A stretch of 64,000 nucleotides of DNA from Epiperipatus broadwayi (Eukaryota; Onychophora; Udeonychophora; Euonychophora; Peripatidae): NCBI GenBank assembly GCA_028023455.1, contig JAQFVV010000953.1, positions 86,115 through 150,114 of the forward strand, written 5' to 3'. Of this stretch, positions 48,212 to 60,000 are shown in pieces. A program made the position numbers and the translations under genes. Each line of letters begins with the position of its first letter. The first letter of the stretch is position 1. The notes beneath the pieces were generated by a model. The model did not search any database, was not told the DNA's origin, and saw only the letters and a program-made list of their open reading frames with translations.

Positions 48212-50463
48212 ATAAGCAATATAGTAATCATGCAATATTTGGTTTCAAGATAGATATAGTGCAAATAGTGTTGAACTATATAATAATATAAATTTTTAAT
48301 ACATTTATATATAAATAGATAGACTTGTACACATAGAAAATTAAACTTTTTTTTATTAATTTAGTTGCGAATGTAGGAGGAATTTATAAATAAATAAACA
48401 ATATTATAACAAAATAAAATAAAATTGCATAACACAAAAAAATAAAACATACATACAGATAAAAATCAATATGTTTCATTAATTGCAAGAAATATCATAA
48501 ATTAGGTATAAAAATAAAAATTTATAAAGAAGATTTCATTAAAAAAATTAAAATTAAATCATAAGTAAATGAAGAAACAATAAACATAAAAGGAAAAACA
48601 CAAACTATCATTTAAGCATTAGAGACATAACAATAATTAATTATAACAATAATTCATTTTTAAAAAATGAATAAAAGTAATACTAATAATTAAAAAAGAG
48701 AACTAAATTAAATAATGAAAAAGATTTCTCTTTTCTGTTGAATTAAAGTAAAATTAAAAAGATTGATACATAATATACAAATATGTCCTTCAATAAAAAT
48801 TGAAGAAGATATTTATTTACTAAAATTTAGAAAATTATTAAAATAAGTTTATAAAATATGGATGTGCAATAATACTAATCATTCAGGAAAGATTACATTA
48901 TTATAATCACCAAAAGAGTGAACATGTAAACTGTTGGTTAAAGCTTTTATTATTAAAAAGTAATTCTTATTTTAAATTATTAATTCAAATCTTTTTATGA
49001 TAAGTAAGAAGATGTTTTACGTTAATAGTAAAAATAATATAATAAGAAAAAATAATAAAAACATGATAGATAACTAAAAATGATAAATATAATGAACAGT
49101 TCTACTTATGATTCAAAGAAAATTTCACTTTAAAATAATCGTTAAGTATAATTGTAGCATATACAATTGGAAACTATTTTTACAGAAATATAAAAAAATA
49201 ACATTATTAGAATACTAGATCCATTTATAATATGAAAAATTAAAATCTATTAAAATAATAAAATGTCAATCAAATATCATAAAATAAATTACAATATTAC
49301 TATAATCAATATGTGTAACCATGTAAGATGGATTAACATTTTTAATCTCCCCCCCCCCCCAGTTTAATTTTCGAAATGTTAATTGCCATTTAATGGACAA
49401 ACTTTTAAGTCTCTATTACAATTTATTTTTTGTTATTTGATTGCCATTTTATTATTATTTTGATAGATTCCAATTTTTGATTATAATACATAGTTTATAT
49501 ATATATATGTGTGTGTACATTGAAATCATAAGATGGGGCCGATTGTGATCTTGTTGGCAATAATGTAGAAAATGCTGTTGAAATGGCCGAGATCCGATAA
49601 TGTAGAAAAAGAAGTGTGACTATTATCCCTCACTTGATTTTCAATTAATATGCATATAAGTTTTTATATATTTCCACATACGCTAAAACTATTCTATACT
49701 TTGATAATATATTTACATTCAATAAAATAATAAATAAATTTCCTAGCGTTATTCAATAACGTGTACTCTTAGTCTTATTCTATTTTATTAATAAATTTTT
49801 TTGCAAATATATTGTTTCTTACTATAAGAACTAATTAAAAGTAAATGAGGCAAGCAATTTAATTACAGAGTTGATTAATGATTTATCTGAGGGTTTTATT
49901 AAGCAAGAAATTAAATGCATGGATAAAAAGTGTCTTTATGCATTTTAGACTACAATGTAAAATAGATTTTATGTATATGATCTTACCCAATACTTTTATA
50001 TTTCAGATAGCATTGTTACAATAATAATGTATTTAATCTAGATAGATTTTGTGTAAACTAATATATTAAATATGACCTTATATATATCGTGAATAATGTT
50101 TCTTTAATAATGACAAAAGAGAAATATTAAAAAATTAACAATTACTTTATTATACAATATAAAAACGAATAATAATAAGAAAATTATATAAGATGTCTAA
50201 TAAAGATTACTATTTGTTTTCTAAATTTAATTTGAATTTGGGATATGAAAAGTGTGTTATCAGACGGTGTTGTGAAAATATTAACATTAAAGAGGAATAA
50301 GTTGTTTATTATTTGAAAAAAAAAAAAAAAACACATCACTTTAAATACTGGAGGATAATTATTACCATCATAATCATAAAAGATAAATGTTTTATAGTCA
50401 TCCTTAATCAGTTTGTTTCATCAACTAATCAATTATTAATCAATCTTACTTAATAATGCTGGA
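48212..50463. other. Unassigned AT-rich sequence with a poly(C) run
   Basis: No gene seen. A 12-base C homopolymer lies at 49,349-49,360, exceptional in such AT-rich surroundings. Confidence 0.4.
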
Positions 50464-50605
50464 GAAGCTTTCACTCTTTTTTTTCATGTGTCAAAGCATT
50501 GGTCAGGAAGCGAAACCGGAACAACTGCGAACCCGGGACAACTGCTTGTAAGACAGCTGTGCAGACCACTTGGCCACCAACACTTGATGAAGCTTTCACT
50601 CTTTT
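50464..50605 (-). repeat. tRNA-derived SINE with perfect 17-bp target duplication
   Basis: GAAGCTTTCACTCTTTT flanks the element exactly at 50,464-50,480 and 50,589-50,605. The body (50,481-50,588), on the minus strand, has A box TGGCCAAGTGGTC (50,564-50,576), B box GGGTTCGCAGTTG (50,522-50,534), and ends with a short A run at the 50,481 side. The family is the same as at 9,895-9,972. The exact duplication suggests a fairly young insertion. Confidence 0.93.
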
Positions 50606-50777
50606 AAGATAAGCAAGTACAAAATCATTGTTTAACATATCTCGATGATATTTTCCCCATTGGGCTTATTTATTTTGCCTCAAGATCTTTTACTGGCTTC
50701 ATTTACAGGCTTAAACACTAGGAGTGCTAAAACACTAACAAAAATATAACTAAACTTTGAGGTTGAAAGTTAAGAAC

Positions 50778-50830
50778 TATAAAACAGTTGTAAGCAAGCA
50801 TAAGAAATGGTGATCATGTGATGTTTATTG
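50778..50830. repeat. Foldback family A end fragment
   Basis: GCATAAGAAATGGTGATCAT followed by GTGATGTTTA is the outer end of family A (compare 44,013-44,040 and, inverted, 52,340-52,369). Nothing else of the element is here. Confidence 0.7.
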
Positions 50831-51020
50831 GCTTAACTATAAAACATATAATATTTGCAATATTGCACAGTTTTATATAAGTTTAATAATTACTTACATT
50901 CATACAACCTAAACCTAAGTTAAATCACATTTAATCCCATTCAATATCACTAATAATAATATTAAATAAAATATTACCTGTACATGGCATAGTAATGTTT
51001 GAGAAACTTTAATACATTAT

Positions 51021-51025
51021 TGTTG

Positions 51026-51079
<54 letters not shown>

Positions 51080-51106
51080 GTAGTAGTAGTAGTAGTAGTA
51101 GTAGTA
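51021..51106. repeat. Compound trinucleotide microsatellite (GTT)(ATT)(AGT)
   Basis: GTT units to about 51,030, then ATT units to about 51,079, then AGT units to about 51,106. Translated frames over it are artefacts. It is the reverse complement, in order and composition, of 51,297-51,452. Confidence 0.95.
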
Positions 51107-51210
51107 AAAATAAGTCATACATCACATGACCTATATAGCTTGTATTACCAATATGTAATATATAAAGAGCCTGCTACTAGCTCTAAACAAGCTTAATTAT
51201 TTTATTTTTT

Positions 51211-51455
<245 letters not shown>

Positions 51456-52335
51456 CAACTAATTAAGAAAGAAACAATTATGAAAAAGTGGCATAATCCC
51501 ATAACAGTTATGGCAATTTAAAAATTATCCCAATGCAATATTGATACTTGCAAAATATTTCAGAATTCTAGGGAATTTACAAGCACTTTTTAAATAACAG
51601 CATCACAGATGATATAAAACACAAATAATTTCACTTTGTAACCTAATCCTTTTGGCACACAGCATAAAGCTTAATAAATTCCATTTATGATACTTGTTAA
51701 TTAAAGGTAAGTTACATTTAACACGTTAATTCATTTTAAGATTGCTTATCACTTGGATGTTTATTATATTTAATATTTGCTTTGATAATCCTCAATTCAG
51801 GAGTAGCATTTAAATGGTTTAGCTCTCCTAATCCATTAAATATTATTTAAATGTTTAGCATTGATAATCTGTAATGCAATTCTTCAAGCAATGATATAAA
51901 TTTGTAGTTTATTCCAATTTATTCCATGCAGTGATTTCATTCATGTGAATAGATATTATAATTTTATCCAAAAGAATTAGCATTCAATACTTCTTTAATT
52001 TGTGAAATATAAAATTAACCTGTTCATTTATAGCCCATTATGCCAGTAATTCTGATCATATCTCTGATAAAACAAGTAGTTTAACATCCATAACAAATGA
52101 TTTTTATTATTAGTTTTTAAATCACAGCTCTTTTTTTTTAAGCTACAAGTTTTTGGATCGATATTTGAGTTGAAAAAAATTATTGGTTAAAGTTTTTCCT
52201 TAAGTAATTAAAGACAAGACCATACACGATATTGAGATATGTATCCTCTTTTGTAGTGAAGAAAATAATTATTTTTTACAATTTGAAAATAATTTGAAGT
52301 TAATAAATATAATTTTCCAATTATCAACTACTTAC
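51456..52335. other. Unassigned AT-rich sequence
   Basis: No recognisable gene or repeat. Confidence 0.4.
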
Positions 52336-52980
52336 CATTAAACATCACATGATCACCATTCTTTATGTTTACACAAGCTGTTTACACAGAGACTAAACTC
52401 TCCATACTGTACCATCAACCAGTGCAAGCCAGAGTAATCAATGGAAGCAAGAAGGTTTGTGCATAAAGTCCTATCTAATTCATACTCATCCAATATCCCC
52501 AGACTTGTTTTTAGCTTGTGACTTTCATCAGTGAAGAGCTTTGGATCTGAGAGCACTGCACCTAGATTTTAGGATCTATGGTAACTGTGCTTATTAAAGA
52601 ATCAAAGACACCAAAAGGTATGGATTCTGAACTGAATTTAGATCTATACAATTATACAAACTAATGAGCTTGAATTAAAAAAACATTATTGTGTTTTTAT
52701 TTTGGACTCGAAGCTTTATAGTTAGCTAATAAGGTAAAAGGTGGTTGATGGAGGGTTGCATTAGATTCTAAGAGCTATGTGCAGTACTCTCAGATCCAAG
52801 GTTCCTCACTGATGAGAGCCATAAACTAGAAAACAGTCTGGGGATATTAAATGAATAGGCACTAGATAGGGATTTTATTCACAAACCTTCTTGCATCCAT
52901 TGATTACTCTGACTTGCACTGAATGGTGCTACTGTATGGACAGTTTAGCCTCTGTGTGTCTATTTACCATCACCAGTGAT
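52336..52980. mobile_element. Foldback family A, longest copy
   Basis: Starts with the family end AAACATCACATGATCACCAT (52,339 on) followed by TCTTTATG. Arms 52,384-52,562 and 52,779-52,957 are inverted copies of about 175 bases, with roughly one difference in seven. The spacer is about 215 bases. Arms share TGCAAGCCAGAGTAATCAAT, CAATATCCCCAGAC and TTGGATCTGAGAG. The right outer end (TTTACCATCACCAGTGATC) is shorter and altered. The minus-strand 67-codon frame inside is a by-product. Confidence 0.87.
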
Positions 52981-54949
52981 CTATTATTGAAGTTGTGATA
53001 CAGCATTCCACAAGTTAATTTATTCATTTTCCCACTAAAAGTTGATTGTAATAAATAATATTTTTTGAAAAAAAGAATTAATGAATTAATTAATGGTGAT
53101 TTCTGGTTTATTTGTTATTATCCATCTTTCTCTTAGAATGTTGAGAAGTCATTTGCCAAGCAAAGGCAACTGCCTAACTATTTAGTCTAGCCACCCATCA
53201 TGTAGATGACAAACAAAATGGCTATTTAAAAATTTGAACCTGTTTAGGTCCTGAATGCAATGAAAATTTGCAAAGGCTATCTGGATTTTCCAAGCTTCAG
53301 CTTTTATAGTTATCGTGTAATGTTTGGATTATTTGTCTGTGAAATATTGAAAGAGATCATCATGGTTACTGCTGGATAAAATGTTTTATTAAGGTTTTTG
53401 AATCAAGACAATAAAACTTTAGAAACAACATCCAAAAATGAAAAAAAAAAAAGAAAATAATAATTTCAATCTTCAATTGTTTCACTTTTATTTCCAGGTT
53501 TTAAAATAATTTTGCAAATATTTATTTAAAATAAATAAATCATAAAAATGTCAAGTTCTCAGATCTTTATTTCACTTAATTTTAAATTGGCCTGTTAATA
53601 AATAAATTGTTTAATAAATATTCTAGCAAATTAAATCGATCTTTGCTAAATAAAAATCTAAACACATAAGCTTCCACATGCACACAAAATATAAAATTAA
53701 GAACTATTTGTTCTATTTCTTATTAAAAATGTAATATAAAATATAATTGCTTTTTAGTATTGTAATGTTGAATTTATAATTCTATAATTCTGGTTTTGAA
53801 TTATTTGTTTTATATGTGTTAGCACTTCTTTTGATTTATACAATTTGATAACTTTATTCCTTAATAAGAATAACAATGAAATATGAGTGTATGTATTTTC
53901 TTTTTAGAAATATAGAAGTTGATCAAAAAAAATCTGCTTAGAAAGTCATTCAAAAATGCTTTACAAAATTATATATTGCTAAACATTAGTATGAGAGACT
54001 ATTAAATATAATAGTGATTATAGTCTATGCTACATAGCCAATGACAGCAATGAATACATTTGCTTAACTATAAAAATTAAAACAATAACATTTTTAGTTT
54101 TAAATTTATAATAACCAATTTACAGTGATACTGTAAGTTTACAACATTGCAGAAAGAAGTAAGATGTTAACCGAAAGGAGACTTTTTGATTCCTTTTTGA
54201 AATCTTAAAAAATCTAGGGCAAATTCCCAATGTCCACTTCATAAATTCTTGTTGTAGTGCATTAGCCAGCATTAGAGAATTTAGTGGCTTTTTGTCTCTC
54301 AATTTAAGAGCAACAAATACCATGATTTCTCAATTACTTGATAGTTTTTATTTGATATATCAGTTGATCTTTCTTGAAGGCAAGATGAATGTATCTTTGA
54401 ATAAACTTTTTTTTCTTTTTAATAGATATTTATAATAATAACAGACAAAAATAAATTATAATTTTTATTCCCTAGAGACTGTAGAGTTGCCAGCCAAGGA
54501 TGTAGTCGGTGGCCAAAGGCAGTTGGTTCTAAGAATCTGTGATTGTGGATTCAGGCTGTCATTTGATGATGATACTTTAGGCACTCACAATTACAAATGA
54601 CTTTCAAGTAAAGAAAAATTGCACATATTGAAAGAACTCTCTAATATTGTTAGACTTTGTGAAGTTAGAAGATAAAGAGGTCAGTGATTTAAAAACTGAA
54701 TATGTATTTTACTATAAAGCACAATTATTAAAAGTGCAGATGGAATTGGATTCAATATAAATAAAAAATAGAACAATCTTGGATTAATACTATATCAGAT
54801 GGAATTTCAAAATTAATTATTTAACTTATCCCATCAAGTTTTCCTTTTGATGAAGAAGTAAAGAATTTTTATATGGATATACAAATTATATTTGATCAGA
54901 TCAAACATCATTTTAAAATTGTCATGGGAGAAATTCTGTTTCTTCATCT
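52981..54949. other. Unassigned sequence
   Basis: Nothing recognised. A 67-codon minus-strand frame at 54,120-54,323 and a less AT-rich patch at about 54,475-54,600 are unassigned. Confidence 0.35.
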
Positions 54950-55935
54950 GTTTCTTTTATGACAACTGTTTATAATTATATCATTTTCTGGAGTTTTTCT
55001 ATTTTTCATAAATTTAATTGTAAATCTCTTTTTCACTTAAAATGTTGAGCAATCAGAGGATATAAGAACTATAAGAGATGTATTGTTTTCTTGTTCTTTA
55101 TTACTGTATAACTCTTAGAAGTCTTCCTCACATTTTATGATACTTTCTCTCTTTTTAATTAATAGTTCCATCTTTTCTTTATATTGCAGAAATAACTGCT
55201 TCCCCATCCCAAGATGTTGTTTTATATTTCTGAACATTCTCTTCCATAGGTTTCCTCCTCAAATTTGCAATTGTATTTTCTTATATTGTTATTAATTCTT
55301 TTTTTTTTTTTTACCATTTCCCAAAACTCTAGATATTCAGTTCTTTTCAATAGATTCTTTTAAAATATTTTCATGTTCCTTTTTTATTTCTTTCATACTT
55401 TGTTTTGTGTCAGTAAAAATTTTTTTTTTGATAAACTGCTACTTTTTTGTACCAGTTATCTTTCTTGCAGTTATTAATGGTATTTCAGTTAATTATCTTC
55501 TTATTGATTTCATTCAAGTCTGAACCATATTCACAAACTCTTAATATTTATAATGATTTGCAAATACTAATTTAAATTCCTTTGAGTGTTTTTGAAGGTT
55601 AGGAATATCAACTTTTAACAACGATTTTCTTAAAAATTTTTGTCTTTCTAGTTTTGCATTAACACATATATTTCCTGTGTTGAAATTACTAAGAACATTA
55701 TAATCTTGAAATACATACTTTCTTTTTAGTCAAAATATAATCCAATTCTGTTATACCTTTCACTTGGATGCTTCTATGTTCAGTTCCATTTAGCAATTTT
55801 TTCAAAGAAATAATTCATAATATATAGTTGTTGTTTTTTCCATGAATATAAGTCTGCATTCTCTCTTATTTCTACATCTATAATCAAATTTACCCATGTG
55901 ACTTTTATCTTTCTATCATTTAAGAATTCTAGAAT
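54950..55935 (-). pseudogene. LINE relic (end of endonuclease domain and linker), copy 1
   Basis: On the minus strand, ITELDYILTKKKVCISRL at 55,700-55,760 matches the conserved end of an APE-type LINE endonuclease (the RNQIDYIL region). It is followed in other frames by text like NAKLERQKFLRKSL, which fits the segment after the SDHRLV motif, here degraded, and by a Lys-rich linker toward the RT. Stops are frequent. RTE/CR1-like LINEs have this order. Same orientation as the neighbouring copy 2. Confidence 0.6.
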
Positions 55936-56079
55936 TGGATTATATTTTGTCTAATAAAAAATATATATTTCAAGATTGTAATATTCTTAATAGATTCAAC
56001 ACAGATAGTAATCATCATTTGTGAGATATAAGCATTTATACAAAATGAGAGAGACCAAAATTATATTAACAATTCATAT

Positions 56080-56680
56080 TTTTAATTCACAATTATATTT
56101 TTATATAATTATCAACTCTTTTTTTATATCATTTTACAGAATCCCAGATTTTCATTTTTTCTTAATGGATCATTTTTAAATATTTTTACATTCTTTCTTT
56201 TCCTATCTCAGATATAAATTTACTTGATGAATTGCTGTTTTTTTGTATCAGCTATCTTTATTATAGTTCTTAATACAATATTAATCATCTTGCTTATTAT
56301 TCTTAATCATGACTGAAACATCTTCAAAATCTGTTAAGTTCTAATTTAATTTCATTGAAATGTTTTAAAGTTTAAGAAAATCAATTGTTAATATTATCTT
56401 TCTTAATAGCTTTCTTATCCCTCTGGTTTTATGTTAACAAATATCTTAATCTCATTAATGGATTATCACTGTCTGTGGTGAACCTATATAGAACATTAAA
56501 ATCTTGAAATATATATATTTTGTTTAATTAAAATCTAATCCAAATAAAAAAAAATAATAATTAAATTTTTTCTGCAAATTTCATAAGACCGTGTTTGTGT
56601 TCATGTTGTCACTATAACTAAATTTACCCACAACACTTCCATCTTTCAATCATAAAGTCTACGAAAAATTTTAAAATGTT
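56080..56680 (-). pseudogene. LINE relic, copy 2 of the same region
   Basis: The sequence parallels 55,430-55,930: TGCTGTTTTTTTGTATCAGC TATCTTTATTAT here corresponds to CTGCTACTTTTTTGTACCAG TTATCTTTCTTG at about 55,436. The TCTTGAAATA...TTTTTAGTCAAAAT and CATCTTTCAATCAT parts also have counterparts. Similarity is partial, as for two old copies of one LINE family. Coding hallmarks are weaker here. Confidence 0.5.
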
Positions 56681-57006
56681 GTTTAATGTGATCAAAAGCA
56701 ATGAGTTCATTTATATAAAAAATTATTATTTTTATAACTTGATTTGTAATTATGTTTATATTTACATTATTACAATAATAATATTAAGATATACGATCTT
56801 AATATTATTATTGTTTGTATTGTATATTTTGCCTTATAAAAAGAGATTTATATGTCAATATTAAATATTAAAGTGCACGTGTGTCCATGTATATATATAT
56901 GAAGCTTGATTACATCGATTAAAACATAATCTTAACCTATTCAAAGTGTATATGCATTTTTTTTCAATTAGTGCCAAGAAAAGAAAAAAAAGTAATTTCA
57001 CTTTCC
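56681..57006. other. Unassigned AT-rich sequence
   Basis: A 62-codon plus-strand frame (56,676-56,864) is Tyr/Ile-rich by composition and not credible. Confidence 0.35.
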
Positions 57007-57037
<31 letters not shown>

Positions 57038-57062
57038 TATTATTATTGTTGTTGTTGTTATT
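57007..57062. repeat. Trinucleotide microsatellite (CAT)(TAT)(TGT)
   Basis: CAT units pass into ATT and then GTT units, the same kind of graded trinucleotide series as at 51.0-51.45 kb. Confidence 0.95.
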
Positions 57063-60000
57063 GGCATTAGATTTGTTATTTATTATATAGATAAATCGTT
57101 ATGAAAGACCTTACTTTTGGAATTGTAGATGAGATAATTTTTACTATTATTTTTATGAAAATTGTATTAATTGTTCATTAAAAAAAATTCTGCTTGAAAA
57201 AAGATTTAAACCTAGTTTCCTATGTTAATGCATGATTGAACCATAAAGGCGCTTTTCAAATTTTCATAATTCAAGTAGTTTTAGATTCAAGCTGTATCTT
57301 ATCTATACCATTAGTTATAGATTTACCGATTGAGTGAACCAAAACTAAATCAATAACTGAAAAAAAAAAGAGATTATTAGTACTGTACTTACTTATTTCT
57401 ATTTTCTGCAAGCAAAACAAATATATCCTGGCCATTATTTTTATATAATAATATTAAATCATTTGTAAGTGGAAGTTCATGGAATGAGCATGCTATGACA
57501 TATATGTAATCATACACACTACTAAATAAATTTGATTTTATTTATTATACGAATGGCATTAATAATTGGGGGGATCTTAAATTTCTTTTAGAAAAAATAT
57601 TTTATATGACATTATCTTCATTATATACTCAAAGTCAGCTGCTCAAAGGGGTACTTTCTGCTCTTTCTCTTCATTAATTGCATTTATCACAACCATGCCC
57701 ACTAATTGTTTTACTTTTATTGTTTTTAGTTATAGTGTCTTATAACATTAATTTAATGTAAATAACTTGTTTATTTATTTGATTATAAGTTTAGTTTGCA
57801 CTTATGAATAAAGCCATTTATCTTGTTAACTAAATCAAAAATGTCAATTATGAATGATGCTTTCTCATCTAATATACTAATAAAGTTTAAATGGATACCT
57901 GGTGTATATATCTGAATTTGTCTATTTCAACAGCTATGCCATGATATATAGTTATTGAAGGATAATATAACCTCATTCTCATTGTAAATAATACATGACT
58001 CAAGCTCCATTCCATTATATTAAAAATGTTTATACCTGAACAAAATCATGTGGTATAAGGGATTTAATTAAAACTGTTTGGTGGTAGGGACTCTGAAAAA
58101 AGAACATTATATTTAGGGTAGAACAAGTCTATCAAACAATAAATATATGACAAATATAATGGTACTTTAAACCAAAGGATATAGAGAAAATCAAAGTATG
58201 ATAACAAGAATACAGTTAAAATGCTGCTTTCTGAGATGAAGAAGTATTCTTAATAGGGCCCATTCTTTTAAAGTTCAAAAGAAACCACTCTGATTAAGAT
58301 AGTATTATTATTTTTAAAAGATTGTCTAAAATGGTGAATTTGGAAGGATTGAAGAAAGTATGAAATAGAAGTCTATGAATATGAAGACAATATAAAAGAG
58401 AAGTTTGAAGTAGAAAGTCAAATGAATATAAAGAAAAACATTGAAAATATACAACAGATTTAAGGGAGTATAAAGAAAAATGTAAAAGTATACAAAAGAG
58501 TCATGTGAATATGGAAATAAATGTTAAAGGAATATATCAAGCAAAGTCAAGAGTGTATAAAATAGTGATCTGAAAGTATGGAAATAAATTATGAACAAAA
58601 TAAAATGGATTTGGATGTAAAAACCTAAATGAAAAACTTAAAAATATGAAAGATCACCTTAAACAAAACCTCTGCAGCTATGCAGTGTTGAATTTAAAAA
58701 ATATCAATGAAGAAGTGCAAATAATAGAAGAGTCAATGAGACACTCAAAAGTGGACAGTAAAGAAAAATATCATAAAAAGTACAAATGATAAAAGAAACA
58801 ATGAGATACTCAAAAATTAGAAGTAAAAATAAATATGATAAAGAAAGACGTATTTCAAAGATGTAAGGAGACTCAGAGTTATATGATAAAAGATTGGAAA
58901 AAAGAAGAAAATGGGTTCAAAATAAACAAATAGAAATGAACTAGGAGATAATTAAATATAAACAATCAAGATAGATTGAATGAACCAAGAACCCAGTACA
59001 CTTATTTGAATGAAGGCTAAGTGAAAAAAACCCTGGAATACTTCAACCAATATGTTGATATATAAGAAAGCACCATTGAAACAAAATTATTAAATATAAT
59101 AGACAAAATTTAAAAATATATTTATACAGAAATATAGAAGAAAGTTCAAACATATTCAAATGGTACTCAGCGAGGTTTACCCAAGCTCTTGCATTTTTCT
59201 TTATAATGTAAACTGAAAGAAATAGCTACCTCAAAAAAAATTAGTCAGTTGTAAACCTGAGGAAAAATGAAAATCAAGAATATTTAGAAGGAATTAATTT
59301 GAAGGGTATTAATCCTGGGAAAAGTATAAAGTTAGTCAATACATTTATTAAAATTGCAGAATTTCATAGTAGGTATGGGTAAACTCCATTGAACATCTGG
59401 GAAGATCCAAATATTTTTTATTTTTAAGTATATTATTTAGCAATGAAAAAATTTCATTGGTTTGTAGTTACTTTATGGGGCTGTAAAAGATTGGTAGTAT
59501 GCATTGAACTAAGCACATAAAAAATCCATTAAATGATTTACAGAATTTTTGAGAAGAAATTGGATGCAATACAATACCAGATGACCCAAGGATGATATCA
59601 TCTATGTTCACATGAAAGGTATCTGATATTTTTCCACATGTATTTCAAGGCTGAAAATTTTGATTGCATCTTATTTATCTGAATAGCAGATTATTCAAAT
59701 AATTAGAAATTATCTATTCAAATTATAAAGCAAACTGTACGTGCAGATAAAAGGCATACAAGGTAATAGAAAATGGAGTTCCTCTTTGCAATAGATAGAT
59801 ATGACTAGAAATAAAAAAACAAATTTAATAATATCAAATATATAACATAAATAATTCTCAGTGCTCCAAAGTATTATAAAAAATATCAGGATAAAAAATC
59901 CAGAGACTCCAAATGTAGGATCTTGAAAGGCTAAGGATAAGGCTAAAACTTCACAAAAAAAGAAACATTCTGATCTAGCAATAATGTAAGAAATGGTTTA

